Numbered from the stretch's first letter, positions 1 through 8,127 are shown. The stretch: 44,360 bases of DNA from an uncultured Gemella sp. (GCF_900766305.1 NZ_CAAFUZ010000074.1:1-44360); one strand, 5' to 3'. Translations and numbers: made by a program. Notes: generated from the sequence alone by a model not told the origin.

Positions 1-153
1 AGAAAAGAAACAATAGAACGTAGCTTTGCAGATTCAAAACAAAATCATGGATACAGATATGCACAATATAGAGGTAAAGCCAAAGTACAGTCGTACGCTT
101 GGTTGGCTTGTTGCGTTCAAAATATGAAAACAATAGCACTAAGAGAGGCATAA
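1..153 (+). pseudogene. IS1182-like transposase, C-terminal end only (window edge)
   Basis: An open frame runs from the first base to a TAA at 151-153 and encodes 50 residues. Its sequence (ERSFADSKQNHGYRYAQYRG, then a KAKVQ stretch) is the typical end of IS1182/IS1272-type DDE transposases, where a catalytic Glu sits in an 'ER.FAD.K..HG.RY...RG' motif. Only the C-terminus is inside the window, so it cannot be judged whether the element is intact. Two hairpins follow it. Confident for the family type, not for the exact IS name. Confidence 0.75.
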
Positions 154-203
154 TCATCTCTTAATACTACTGATGCTTTAGTCATAAGGCTTATTTTTTT
201 TGA

Positions 204-249
204 AAAACGACCAAAACATCAATATGTTCATTGATATTTTGGTCGTTTT
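204..249. terminator. Hairpin behind the transposase
   Basis: Arms of 20 bp with one mismatch (AAAACGACCAAAACATCAAT and its near-complement) enclose a 6-nt loop. The hairpin lies 50 bp behind the transposase stop and ends in GTTTTG, so it may terminate the transposase transcript. It could also belong to the end of the insertion sequence. Confidence 0.55.
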
Positions 250-260
250 GTCAACAATCT

Positions 261-297
261 GAAAATAATCCTCAACACTAGGTTGAGGATTATTTTC
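261..297. terminator. Perfect 16-bp hairpin between transposase and nanT
   Basis: The perfect arms GAAAATAATCCTCAAC and GTTGAGGATTATTTTC surround a 5-nt loop. The hairpin lies 38 bp behind the nanT stop (minus strand) and faces the transposase from the other side, so it probably acts as a bidirectional terminator. The insertion-sequence end may lie close to its left side. Confidence 0.6.
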
Positions 298-335
298 TGT
301 AAGTTCGTTATATTTTTTGAGATTTGACTTTATTA

Positions 336-1889
336 TTATTTTGCTTCTTTTACGTATTCTTGATCTTTAGTGTGAATAGTAAGTCCAGTGATATTTTTAG
401 TAGATTTGAAGAAGAAACTACAGATATAACCGAATACTAATGCACTTAAGAATGAGAATCCTGAGAAGATGAATGGACTTTGTTTAGCGTAAGTTGTGAA
501 GTCTTGGATGTACCAACATACAAGCCCTGCAACTACTAATCCTAATAATGCTCCAGCTCCGTTTGCACGTTTAGTGAAGATACCAAGTGCAAATGTACCA
601 GCTAAAGGCACCCCTAGAAGTCCGATATATTTAAGGAATAAATCCCAAGTTTCTTTTTGGTTAGAGTTTACGAAGTATAATGCTGCGATTGTTCCTAATA
701 CACCAGCTACGATAATGATAATACGAGCTAATAGAACGTCTTGTTTAGCATCTTTACTTAAACCGAAGAAACGTTGTTTAATATCAACTGTGATACAAGC
801 TGAAATTGAGTTTAAGCTTGATGCGATAGTTGATTGAGCCGCTGCTAAGATAGCTGCGATAACTAATCCCGCAACCCCAGCAGGTAATGCTGTTAAGATG
901 AAGTAAGGTACTAAAGCTGTTGTATTAGCTGCTTTACCTACTACTTCAGCGTTCATGAAGTCTGGTAATTTTGTTACAGCGTGGCTACCTTTGTAGAAGC
1001 TGTATAAAACTGTTCCCATTCCGTAGAAGATTGGAATAGAGATGAATGCTAATAATCCGTTAGTCCAGATTGATTTGTTAGTTTCTTTTACAGATTCAGT
1101 AGTACTATAACGTTGAACTACGTCTTGAGAAGCTGTGTATTGTTGTAAACTGTTAAATACTGATCCAATGAAGATAATTGGAATAGTTGACGCTGTTAAT
1201 GACCAGCTAAATTTCTCAGCAGTTACAATTTTACCATTTGCTAAAGCATCTTGGGTAATGTTACCAAATCCACCTACGTGGTAAGCTCCTAAGATAATTA
1301 CTAGAATAGCTCCTCCAAGTAAGATAATCCCTTGGATAACGTCTGTCCAGATAACTCCTTCTACCCCTCCTAAGAATGAGTAAACTACGCAAAGTAATCC
1401 GATAACCGCACACACTAAGAATGGGTTAAGTGTCGATACTGATGTAATAGCAACTGTTGGTAAGTAAATAACGATAGCTACACGTCCAATATGGAATAGT
1501 GAGAATAACACACTTCCTACTACACGTACACTAGGATTAAAACGTTCTTCTAAATATTCATATGCTGTCGTTACATTTAATTTTCTAAAGAATGGAACAT
1601 AGTAGTGAATCAATATCGGAATAATCGCGATAATTGAGAAGTTCCCTGCTGCGTATGTCCAGTCTCCGTTAAATGCTTTTTCCGGTGTTGCCATAAATGT
1701 AATGGCAGATAATGTTGTTGCGTAAATTGAGAATCCTACTGCCCAAGATGGAATATTCCCTCCGGCTTTAAAGAATTCATCCGTGCTTTCACCTGCTTTT
1801 TTAGTGAAATACACCCCTATCGCTAGCATAGCTATCAGATAAACCGCTAAAACTATACTGTTAAGTGTACCAAATCCTATTTTATCCAT
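336..1889 (-). CDS. nanT: Sodium:solute symporter, probable sialic acid transporter
   Basis: This 517-residue protein of the SSS (sodium:solute symporter) family is strongly hydrophobic, with about 13 membrane segments. The segment around residues 40-75 (DEFFKAGGNIPSWAVGFS, then TTLSAITFMATP) is the usual N-terminal SSS signature. Staphylococcal NanT is also an SSS protein. Here the gene follows nanA on the same strand, 105 bp downstream, so uptake of N-acetylneuraminate with Na+ is the likely role; another sugar acid is possible. The ATG is preceded by AGGAGGGG. A GC-rich hairpin in the nanA-nanT gap contains a sequence complementary to this ribosome-binding site. Confidence 0.85.
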   Translation of the reverse strand: MDKIGFGTLNSIVLAVYLIAMLAIGVYFTKKAGESTDEFFKAGGNIPSWAVGFSIYATTLSAITFMATPEKAFNGDWTYAAGNFSIIAIIPILIHYYVPFFRKLNVTTAYEYLEERFNPSVRVVGSVLFSLFHIGRVAIVIYLPTVAITSVSTLNPFLVCAVIGLLCVVYSFLGGVEGVIWTDVIQGIILLGGAILVIILGAYHVGGFGNITQDALANGKIVTAEKFSWSLTASTIPIIFIGSVFNSLQQYTASQDVVQRYSTTESVKETNKSIWTNGLLAFISIPIFYGMGTVLYSFYKGSHAVTKLPDFMNAEVVGKAANTTALVPYFILTALPAGVAGLVIAAILAAAQSTIASSLNSISACITVDIKQRFFGLSKDAKQDVLLARIIIIVAGVLGTIAALYFVNSNQKETWDLFLKYIGLLGVPLAGTFALGIFTKRANGAGALLGLVVAGLVCWYIQDFTTYAKQSPFIFSGFSFLSALVFGYICSFFFKSTKNITGLTIHTKDQEYVKEAK

Positions 1890-1935
1890 GGTACTCCCCT
1901 CCTATTTTTTCTTAATAATATTTTTTCTAATAATT

Positions 1936-1963
1936 AGGAAGGAGGAGAAATCCTCCTCTTTCC
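1936..1963 (-). promoter_or_regulatory. Intercistronic hairpin between nanA and nanT
   Basis: On the minus strand GGAAAGAGGAGGA pairs with TCTCCTCCTTCC across a very short loop. The 3' arm (CTCCTCCTTCC) is also complementary to the nanT ribosome-binding site about 40 nt downstream. The hairpin could stabilise the nanA message end, attenuate nanT, or gate its translation. There is no long T-run, so a simple terminator is unlikely. Confidence 0.45.
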
Positions 1964-1994
1964 ACCCCTAATTTTTTACCCCTTATTTTTAAAA

Positions 1995-2873
1995 TTATAG
2001 GTTGTAATCTTTAACTAATTTTTCTACTTCTGGTAATTTAGCTGGATCAAATACTTTCATAGGTTGTTTACAGTATCCTGCATCAATACCTTTAACTTTT
2101 AAGATTTCTTTAAGAGTTTGATATAATCCTAATTCTAATACTTTTTCAATTACATCGTTTGCTTCGTGTTGAAGTTCGTAAGCTTCAGCAACTTTACCTT
2201 CTTTAGCAAGTCTGAAGATTTCTTGGCTTCTTTGTCCGTTAACATTGTATGTAGAACCGATAGCTCCGTCAACTCCCGTAATAGCAGCTTGAACTAACAT
2301 TTCATCGAATCCAGACCAAATCAGTTTGTTAGGGAATCGTTTTCTGAATCTTTCTAATTGATAGAAGTCTGCAGCAGTGTATTTAACACCGATAACTTTT
2401 TCATCTTCTAGTAATTCAGCGAATTGATCTAAACTAATTTTAACTCCTGTTAAGAATGGAATGTAGTAAAGAATCATGCTGTTATCTGTAGCATCGATGA
2501 TTGTCTTGTAATAGTGTTTAATTTCGTTAAATGATAATGGGTAGTAGAATGGAGTAACTGCTGATAATGAGTCATATCCTAATTCTGTAGCGTATTTAGC
2601 TAATTCTACCGCTTCATTAAGGTCTAAAGATCCAACTTGAGCGATAAGTTTAACTCTGTCCCCAACTACTTCTTTTACAAATTTAAAAATTTGTTTCTTT
2701 TGAGCAGTGTTTAATAAGAAGTTCTCCCCACTACTTCCATTAACGTATAAACCATCAATTTTACTTACGTTAATGTTGTGCTCAATAACCTGTCTTAGCC
2801 CCTCTTCTTTAACCTCACCATTTTCGTCAAATGGAATAAGTAAAGCTGAATAAAGTCCTTTTAAATCTTTCAT
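1995..2873 (-). CDS. nanA: N-acetylneuraminate lyase
   Basis: NanA cleaves N-acetylneuraminate into N-acetylmannosamine and pyruvate in the cytoplasm, the first step of sialic acid use. The 292 residues match the family length. The pyruvate-carboxylate loop GSSGEN is at 46-51, the catalytic Tyr at 137 (YYIP) and the Schiff-base Lys at 164 (IGVKYT). The ATG has GGAGGT upstream. It is the first gene of the minus-strand nanA-nanT unit. Its promoter (TTGACA, 17 bp, TAAAAT) contains a CcpA-like site and is followed by a putative regulator operator, so catabolite repression and substrate induction are both expected. Confidence 0.95.
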   Translation of the reverse strand: MKDLKGLYSALLIPFDENGEVKEEGLRQVIEHNINVSKIDGLYVNGSSGENFLLNTAQKKQIFKFVKEVVGDRVKLIAQVGSLDLNEAVELAKYATELGYDSLSAVTPFYYPLSFNEIKHYYKTIIDATDNSMILYYIPFLTGVKISLDQFAELLEDEKVIGVKYTAADFYQLERFRKRFPNKLIWSGFDEMLVQAAITGVDGAIGSTYNVNGQRSQEIFRLAKEGKVAEAYELQHEANDVIEKVLELGLYQTLKEILKVKGIDAGYCKQPMKVFDPAKLPEVEKLVKDYNL

Positions 2874-2915
2874 TATAATAACCTCCGTTATTTGTTTTTA
2901 ATATTGTGCATTTAT

Positions 2916-2932
2916 TTAACACATTAAATTTT
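2916..2932. promoter_or_regulatory. Putative GntR/NanR operator at the nanA promoter
   Basis: TTAACACATTAAATTTT is identical over 17 bp to 6603-6619, behind the promoter of the GntR-type regulator. It contains the imperfect palindrome TTTAA-CACA-TTAAA. Relative to each -10 box it begins about 10 nt downstream, where bound repressor would block transcription start. Binding by the regulator is inferred. Confidence 0.65.
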
Positions 2933-2943
2933 AATACACTTAT

Positions 2944-2972
2944 ATTTTAAAACGTTTTCTTTAGTTTGTCAA
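2944..2972 (-). promoter_or_regulatory. nanA promoter with cre-like site in the spacer
   Basis: On the minus strand TTGACA (2972-2967) is followed after 17 bp by TAAAAT (2949-2944). The spacer and -10 contain AAGAAAACGTTTTAAA (2961-2946), a palindromic CcpA-type cre site. The same 16 bases occur upstream of ldh at 41252-41267. The position implies catabolite repression of nanA-nanT. Confidence 0.75.
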
Positions 2973-3114
2973 TAGAAAAGTCTTAAAATTTTTATTTTTT
3001 TGAAAACCTTTTAACCGTTGCTGTTGTTATCATGTTTACGCTATACAATAATACTTAATCCAGTTAACGCTTATATAGTATATGTAAATCTATTGTCTAG
3101 TCTTACTATCTCTA

Positions 3115-3128
3115 TTTAATACATTAAA
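3115..3128. promoter_or_regulatory. Second NanR-like palindrome upstream of nanA
   Basis: TTTAATACATTAAA matches the core of the putative operator at 2916-2932 with one change in the central spacer. It lies about 150 bp upstream of the nanA promoter, so it could be an auxiliary (looping) site. It may also be chance in AT-rich DNA. Confidence 0.35.
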
Positions 3129-3149
3129 CTCTACTTTTTTTAAAAATAA

Positions 3150-3189
3150 AAAGCGACTCTTTACTCATAATTGATTTAAAAAGTCGCTT
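3150..3189 (-). terminator. Hairpin terminator downstream of manA
   Basis: The arms AAGCGACT and AGTCGCTT are extended by A/T pairs. Read on the minus strand, the hairpin is followed by TTTTTATTTTT. It would end transcription coming from manA through the dispersed element. Confidence 0.6.
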
Positions 3190-3283
3190 CTATTCACTAC
3201 ATAAGATATCTTTTAATTTTTTATTTAATTCTATCAGATATTAATCTAGTAATAACTTTAATATTATATTGTAATTTTAAAAT

Positions 3284-3457
3284 GGGGTTGACCCAAAATC
3301 CCTAAAATTTAACAAAGTTCATATGATAACTCATAGACGTAGTGGTTTATTGATATCTAAATTCGATTTATAAAAGCTTTTTAGATATCTAATAGACTGT
3401 GCGGAGGTGACTCAACTAAATCGATTTCTACGAAATCACGATTTTTGAGTCACTCCC
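3284..3457 (+). repeat. Dispersed ~174-bp inverted-repeat element, copy 1
   Basis: This is a 174-bp stretch running from GGGGTTGAC to GTCACTCCC. Like the copy at 17935-18108 it contains an internal inverted repeat built on TTTAGATATCTAATA and a 3' hairpin (GGAGGTGACTC with GAGTCACTCC). The right end lies 5 bp from the manA stop codon. The two copies have equal length and align over most of it. No coding capacity is seen. Confidence 0.8.
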
Positions 3458-3462
3458 TTATT

Positions 3463-4410
3463 TTATCTATCATAACTTCCAATTAAGAACATATTTCCTT
3501 TTAATATGTAGTTACTACAATCAGTTGTTAAGATGAAACTATCTCCTTTTTTCACATCATAACTATTACCATCTATTTCTACACTTCCGCTACCATTAAG
3601 TACGGTAAATAGATTTCCAGTTCGATTTTTTTCTAAAGAAACTTGTCCCTCCACTTCGACTTTAAACACAGAGAAGTACTTCTCATCTGCTAAGTATGTT
3701 ACTGTAGCCCCTTCTAATCTTTCCTCTTTAGGGTTTGTAGTAACTTTTTCAAATGGAACTTTACTTACATCTTTTGTTTTTTCTATATGAAGTTCACGTT
3801 TATTGCCATCTTTATCGACACGATCATAATCATATACTCGATATGTCGTATCAGAATTTTGTTGCACTTCATATATTAATATTCCTTCTCCTATCGCATG
3901 AAGAGTACCCGCTGGAATATAGAAGAAATCTCCCACTTTTACTTCTTCTTCTAGGAATAATTCTTGCCACTGTTCACGATCTATTTTATCGTTGAACTCC
4001 TCTTTTGTTTTTGCAGTGTGTCCATATACTAACTTCGCACCTTCTTTTGCATCAAGTACATACCAACATTCAGTTTTACCTAGTTCTCCATTCTCATTTA
4101 CTCGTGCATAATCATCTTCGGGATGTACTTGAACTGATAGATTATCACTAGCATCTAAAATCTTAATTAGCAACGGAAACTTATCATATACTTTCTCAGT
4201 AAATAAACTAGGTTGTTTCTCGTATGCTTCTTTTAATGTTAAGCCTGCTAAGTCGCCATTTGTTATTTTTGAGCTACCATTATCATGAGCGGCAATAACC
4301 CATGCTTCTCCAATATTCCCTTGTGGAATAGAAAAATTAAAACTTTCTAAATTGCGTCCTCCCCATATTCTTTCACAAAATACAGGCTCTAAAAATATAA
4401 TTTTATCCAT
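3463..4410 (-). CDS. manA: Mannose-6-phosphate isomerase, class I
   Basis: This cytoplasmic Zn enzyme interconverts mannose-6-phosphate and fructose-6-phosphate. The 315 residues fit the short Bacillus-type class I family. The zinc-site segment SVQVHPEDDYA is near residue 95, and FYIPAGTLHAIGEGILIYEV is near 165-185 with the following QQNSDTTYRVYDYDR motif. The start ATG is preceded by AAGGAG. The gene is divergent from nanK and shares a roughly 200-bp upstream region with it. It is not itself a step of sialic acid breakdown, but probably serves general amino-sugar and mannose use. The dispersed element copy 1 lies directly behind it. Confidence 0.92.
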   Translation of the reverse strand: MDKIIFLEPVFCERIWGGRNLESFNFSIPQGNIGEAWVIAAHDNGSSKITNGDLAGLTLKEAYEKQPSLFTEKVYDKFPLLIKILDASDNLSVQVHPEDDYARVNENGELGKTECWYVLDAKEGAKLVYGHTAKTKEEFNDKIDREQWQELFLEEEVKVGDFFYIPAGTLHAIGEGILIYEVQQNSDTTYRVYDYDRVDKDGNKRELHIEKTKDVSKVPFEKVTTNPKEERLEGATVTYLADEKYFSVFKVEVEGQVSLEKNRTGNLFTVLNGSGSVEIDGNSYDVKKGDSFILTTDCSNYILKGNMFLIGSYDR

Positions 4411-4607
4411 TTTATTCTCCTTAAACTATTCTAACTTCTAGTTTATTATACACCAGTCACTATTTTTTATACAGTATATACCTTTTATTATTTTTCAAGA
4501 AACAGTTTTCAAAATATTATTTTTATGGTAATATATCGTTGTATAGAAATTTAAAAAATCATTAACATTAAAGATAATCATGTCTTTATTAAGAAAGTAG
4601 GTATAAT

Positions 4608-5471
4608 ATGTTATTAGGTATTGATATTGGTGGAACAAGTATAAAATTTGCTGTATTCGATGAGAATCACAAAATCGTACATTACGAAACTTGTAAAACT
4701 CCTGACAATGTAACTGTAAAAATCACTGATGAAATGTTTAGAATCGCAAGTAAAATTCGTGAATCTTACAACTTCACTGCTGCTGGTATTTCAGCTGCAG
4801 GTGTTATTGATAATGTTCACATGGAAGTAATCCGTGCAGCTCCAACTATCAAAAACTATCTTGGAACTAACTTCAAACGCGATTTTGGAGACAGACTAGG
4901 TATTCCAGTATACGCAGATAACGATGTTAACTGTGCCTTACTAGGAGAACAATGGCTTGGTGGAGCAAAAGGTTTAGATGAAGTATTCTGTATGGCTTTA
5001 GGAACTGGAATCGGTGGGGCTTACTACTTAAACAGCCTTCCATTCGGATCTAACTTCGGAGTTGGAGAAATCGGACAATCTGTTTACGATTTCGATACTA
5101 AAACTACTTACGAACAACGTGCATCTACTATCGCTTTAGATAGAAAAATCAAGGCTGAAATGTACGAAGGGCTTAGCGTTATCGAATTCTTCGACCTTTG
5201 TAAACGTGAAGATACAACTGCACTAAAAGTATTAGACGAATGGCTATTCGAACTTGCTCGTGGTATTGTTAACTTACTATGTATCCTAGATCCTAAGTAC
5301 ATCGTAATCGGTGGTGCTGTTTCTGCTCAAGGTGATTACTTATTAAACAAACTTGAAGCAAAAGTACGCGAACTTCACCCAATCGAAAGCAATCAAACTA
5401 AATTCCTAGCTGCTGAATTAGGAAATGACGCAGCCCTATACGGAGCTATTAGCACATTTGTAGAAAAATAA
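4608..5471 (+). CDS. nanK: ROK-family kinase, probable N-acetylmannosamine kinase
   Basis: This 287-residue ROK-family sugar kinase has the N-terminal phosphate-binding motif GIDIGGTSIK (4-13), the catalytic Asp in ADNDVN (Asp106) and the GTGIGGA motif (132-138). The cysteine-rich zinc motif of many ROK proteins is absent. Its place between nanA and nanE points to phosphorylation of N-acetylmannosamine with ATP. Glucokinase or fructokinase activity cannot be excluded by sequence alone. The ribosome-binding site is weak (AAGTAGGT). It is followed by the first of two near-identical terminator copies, with a Fic TA cassette between the copies. Confidence 0.85.
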   Translation: MLLGIDIGGTSIKFAVFDENHKIVHYETCKTPDNVTVKITDEMFRIASKIRESYNFTAAGISAAGVIDNVHMEVIRAAPTIKNYLGTNFKRDFGDRLGIPVYADNDVNCALLGEQWLGGAKGLDEVFCMALGTGIGGAYYLNSLPFGSNFGVGEIGQSVYDFDTKTTYEQRASTIALDRKIKAEMYEGLSVIEFFDLCKREDTTALKVLDEWLFELARGIVNLLCILDPKYIVIGGAVSAQGDYLLNKLEAKVRELHPIESNQTKFLAAELGNDAALYGAISTFVEK

Positions 5472-5483
5472 GATATTAAACTT

Positions 5484-5569
5484 TATCCCCTCTTTACTTA
5501 AAAAGTAAGGAGGGCTTTCTATTTTTCAACAGAACTTCAAAGCTCTGTTCTACGTTAATTTATGCTTTT
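5484..5569. repeat. 86-bp direct repeat, left copy (nanK terminator)
   Basis: This matches 6436-6521 with only four substitutions and no gaps. It contains a strong hairpin (CCCTCTTTACTT with AAGTAAGGAGGG, followed by CTTTCTATTTTT) and a second hairpin (AACAGAAC with GCTCTGTT). It begins 12 bp behind the nanK stop, so it is the native nanK terminator. With the other copy it brackets the Fic cassette. Confidence 0.9.
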
Positions 5570-5632
5570 GATTGTATTCCTCTTCTGTATAATATATAAT
5601 AAAATCAAGAAACAGTATAAGGAGATTATGCT

Positions 5633-5815
5633 ATGAAATTAGACCTAAACGAAAACGAATTAACTATTATGGGCGTTAAATTCGATAATATTAAAGATTT
5701 TAAGAGTGTCTGGTATGCACTAAGTACAAATATAATTGAAGGTTGGATTCCATCAACTAATGATGTTCTCGAATTAAAAAACAAAATTACCACTATTACA
5801 AAAAAATATGAGTAG
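5633..5815 (+). CDS. VbhA-like antitoxin of a Fic toxin-antitoxin pair
   Basis: A 60-residue protein lies directly before a Fic gene and overlaps it by 8 bp. Residues 32-37 (TNIIEG) fit the inhibitory-helix motif [S/T]xxxE[G/N] of class I Fic antitoxins such as VbhA, where the Glu blocks the ATP gamma-phosphate site of Fic. AAGGAG precedes the ATG. By analogy it binds the Fic protein and keeps it inactive. The family call rests on the motif and the gene order rather than on overall similarity. Confidence 0.75.
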   Translation: MKLDLNENELTIMGVKFDNIKDFKSVWYALSTNIIEGWIPSTNDVLELKNKITTITKKYE

Positions 5816-6419
5816 AAATAAATACGAAGAATACACCTATATAGATTATGATAATATCTACACTTACCCATCCACTAATATCCTTATAAATAAATTTAAT
5901 ATAAATTCATTAGAAGAATTAAAAAACAAAGAATACACTCTTGTTGCTAGTAAAATATTAGAATTGTATCTTCAGCCTATTCTAGTTAATTCTATAGAAG
6001 ACATTTATAAAATACATAATTTTTTATTTTCAGATATATATTGGTGGGCTGGTCAATGTAGAAAGGTTAACATTTCTAAAAATAATAAACCATTTATCCC
6101 TATCCAATCATTCCATACAGCTGAAAACTATATTAATTCTTTAATTTCTAATTATCATAAGAATGCAAATACTAAAGAAAAAATTACTAATGACCTAGCT
6201 GATATACTAGATAACTTGAACTACTTCCATCCATTTAGAGAAGGTAATGGTCGTACTCAAAGAGAAGTAATTCGTGTCCTAGCTATGATGAAAAACTACG
6301 AAGCAATAATTAATATTGGAGCAGATGACAACATCTATAATCTCTACATGGACGGAACAGTATATAGTGACAAGTCAAAACTGAAGCAGCTATTTAATAT
6401 TATCCTAAAGAAACTTTAA
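5808..6419 (+). CDS. Fic-domain protein, probable AMP-transferase toxin
   Basis: This 203-residue Fic protein carries the complete catalytic motif HPFREGNGR at 141-149 (consensus HPFx[D/E]GNGR), with the catalytic His141. Upstream is a target-docking flap region (WAGQCRKVNISK, about 80-91). Such proteins transfer AMP from ATP to hydroxyl groups of target proteins, and bacterial VbhT/FicT members modify DNA gyrase and topoisomerase IV. The target here is unknown. The start overlaps the antitoxin stop, implying translational coupling. The pair is very AT-rich and flanked by an 86-bp direct repeat, suggesting insertion into the nan locus. Confidence 0.88.
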   Translation: MSRNKYEEYTYIDYDNIYTYPSTNILINKFNINSLEELKNKEYTLVASKILELYLQPILVNSIEDIYKIHNFLFSDIYWWAGQCRKVNISKNNKPFIPIQSFHTAENYINSLISNYHKNANTKEKITNDLADILDNLNYFHPFREGNGRTQREVIRVLAMMKNYEAIINIGADDNIYNLYMDGTVYSDKSKLKQLFNIILKKL

Positions 6420-6435
6420 ATATTTACTTTAATGC

Positions 6436-6521
6436 TATCCCCTCTTTACTTAAAAAGTAAGGAGGGATTTCTATTTTTCAACAGAACTCCAAAGCTCTGT
6501 TTTACGTTAATTTATACTTTT
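6436..6521. repeat. 86-bp direct repeat, right copy
   Basis: This second copy of the nanK terminator region (5484-5569, four substitutions) lies 16 bp behind the Fic stop codon and includes both hairpins. It can terminate the Fic transcript and separates it from the downstream GntR promoter. Confidence 0.9.
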
Positions 6522-6564
6522 TGCAACCGTTTAAATTTTTTTCTAATATTTTTTAAGTTTTTTC

Positions 6565-6593
6565 TTTACAAAGTCCTGCATAAGTGATAATAT
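6565..6593 (+). promoter_or_regulatory. Promoter of the GntR-nanE operon
   Basis: TTTACA (6565-6570) is separated by 17 bp from TAATAT (6588-6593). The putative operator at 6603-6619 covers the expected start region, which suggests autoregulation. Confidence 0.65.
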
Positions 6594-6602
6594 AAATTTA
6601 AG

Positions 6603-6619
6603 TTAACACATTAAATTTT
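6603..6619. promoter_or_regulatory. Putative GntR/NanR operator at its own promoter
   Basis: TTAACACATTAAATTTT is identical to 2916-2932 at the nanA promoter but opposite in orientation relative to transcription, as expected for a near-palindromic operator. It begins 10 nt behind the -10 box. Confidence 0.65.
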
Positions 6620-6656
6620 GATAAATAAATAATAATTAAGTCAAGGAGGGATCAAC

Positions 6657-7361
6657 TTGAAAAAATACGAAAAGATTATAAATGATATCATCTTAAAAAT
6701 ACAAACTGGTATTTTTAAAGAAGGTGAACAGCTCTATACAGAAAAAGAGATAAAAGAAATATATAATGTTAGTAGTACTACTGCTGTTCGTGTGCTAAAC
6801 GAACTAGAATCAGCAGGGTACATTTTTAGAATTCAAGGTAAAGGAAGTTTCGTTAACAAAACTCTAGTTAATAAAAAAGTCTTTGTTACAGAAAACAACA
6901 ACTTCCATAAACACTTCAAAGAATCAGTATCTGAACATTCTGAAGTTGTAGAAGCTAAGATTATTCAAGATAAAGAGCTTTGCTCGAAATTAAAATTAAA
7001 AAATCAAAAACTTCTAAAAGTAGCTCGTATAAAATATATCGGTAATATTGCTTGGGCTCACCAAACTAACTATATTCCGATTAAATATTTACCTGATGTT
7101 AATATCGATGATATCGACAGTTTCAAAGAGCTTGCTACTATGATTAGAAAAAAATATCGTATAGATATTCACCAAGAAAAATCTAAAAAAAATATGAAAG
7201 TTATAGTTGATACTCCTGAAGAAATTGCCAACTTTATCGCAAAAGACGGTGAACCTTGTTTTGAATTTGATAGGTACACCTACTTTGCTGATGGGAAAAT
7301 TTTCGAATATGTAAAAATCTTTATAAATTACAAATACTACAGCTTAACAATTAAAGATTAA
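6657..7361 (+). CDS. GntR/HutC-type regulator, probable sialic-acid regulator
   Basis: This 234-residue transcription factor has an N-terminal winged helix (about 1-72, with [17 protein letters not shown] as recognition part and GKGSFV as wing) and a C-terminal UTRA ligand-binding domain (about 85-232). The start is TTG with a strong AAGGAGGGA 5 nt upstream. It is co-transcribed with nanE, 20 bp downstream. A motif shared with the nanA promoter suggests it controls both units, with a sugar or sugar phosphate as effector. Many relatives use an RpiR-type NanR instead, so a GntR-type controller is a variant. Confidence 0.85.
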   Translation: MKKYEKIINDIILKIQTGIFKEGEQLYTEKEIKEIYNVSSTTAVRVLNELESAGYIFRIQGKGSFVNKTLVNKKVFVTENNNFHKHFKESVSEHSEVVEAKIIQDKELCSKLKLKNQKLLKVARIKYIGNIAWAHQTNYIPIKYLPDVNIDDIDSFKELATMIRKKYRIDIHQEKSKKNMKVIVDTPEEIANFIAKDGEPCFEFDRYTYFADGKIFEYVKIFINYKYYSLTIKD

Positions 7362-7381
7362 GCGTTGGATTGGAGCTAACT

Positions 7382-8080
7382 ATGAACAAAAAAGAAAAAA
7401 TCTTAAACCAAATTAAAGGCGGAATTATCGTTTCTTGCCAAGCATTACCTGGAGAACCACTTTACGTTGAAGAAGGTGGAATTATGAAACTTATGGCACT
7501 AGCTGCTAAAGAAGCTGGCGCTGTTGGTATTCGTGCACAAGGAGTTACTGATATAGTTCAAATTAAAGAAACAGTTGACCTACCTGTTATCGGAATTATT
7601 AAACAAAGTTATGAAGGTATGTCACAATTCATCACAGCAACTATGAAAGAAGTAGATGCTCTTGTAGAAACAGGTTGTGAAATAATCGCCTTAGACTGTA
7701 CTTTACGCCCTCGTTTTGATGGAACAACAATCAATGATTTTATCGCAGAAATCAAAGCTAAATACCCTGACATTATTTTAATGGCAGATATTGCTACATT
7801 CGAAGAAGGTGTAAATGCAGCTAACATCGGTCTTGATTTTGTCGGAACTACATTAAGTGGTTATACAGAAAATACAAAAGATAGACCGAACGAAGTAGAC
7901 TTAGGTCTTATCAAAAAACTTTCTGAAACTATTTCTGTGCCAATAATCGCAGAAGGTCGTATCCACTACCCTGAACATGCAAAAGCAGCTTATGACGCAG
8001 GGGCATTTAGCGTAGTAGTTGGCGGAGCAATAACTCGTCCAAAAGAAATCGCAGCTAGATTTATCAATGCAGTGAAATAA
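7382..8080 (+). CDS. nanE: N-acetylmannosamine-6-phosphate 2-epimerase
   Basis: This TIM-barrel enzyme converts N-acetylmannosamine-6-phosphate to N-acetylglucosamine-6-phosphate, linking sialic acid to amino-sugar metabolism. The ATG at 7382 (232 residues) is preferred over an in-frame TTG 12 bp earlier, because GGAG lies 6 nt before the ATG. Conserved pieces are [15 protein letters not shown] near the start and [20 protein letters not shown] then VVGGAITRP near the end. It is in an operon with the GntR gene. nagA and nagB, needed for later steps, are not in the window. Confidence 0.94.
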   Translation: MNKKEKILNQIKGGIIVSCQALPGEPLYVEEGGIMKLMALAAKEAGAVGIRAQGVTDIVQIKETVDLPVIGIIKQSYEGMSQFITATMKEVDALVETGCEIIALDCTLRPRFDGTTINDFIAEIKAKYPDIILMADIATFEEGVNAANIGLDFVGTTLSGYTENTKDRPNEVDLGLIKKLSETISVPIIAEGRIHYPEHAKAAYDAGAFSVVVGGAITRPKEIAARFINAVK

Positions 8081-8083
8081 GAA

Positions 8084-8119
8084 AAAACAACTCTGAAGTG
8101 ATATTTTCAGAGTTGTTTT
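8084..8119. terminator. Bidirectional terminator between nanE and doc
   Basis: The arms AAAACAACTCTGAA and TTCAGAGTTGTTTT (14 bp, perfect) enclose an 8-nt loop, followed by ATTTTTT on the plus strand and by A/T runs on the minus strand. It serves the converging nanE and phd-doc units. Confidence 0.85.
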
Positions 8120-8127
8120 ATTTTTTA

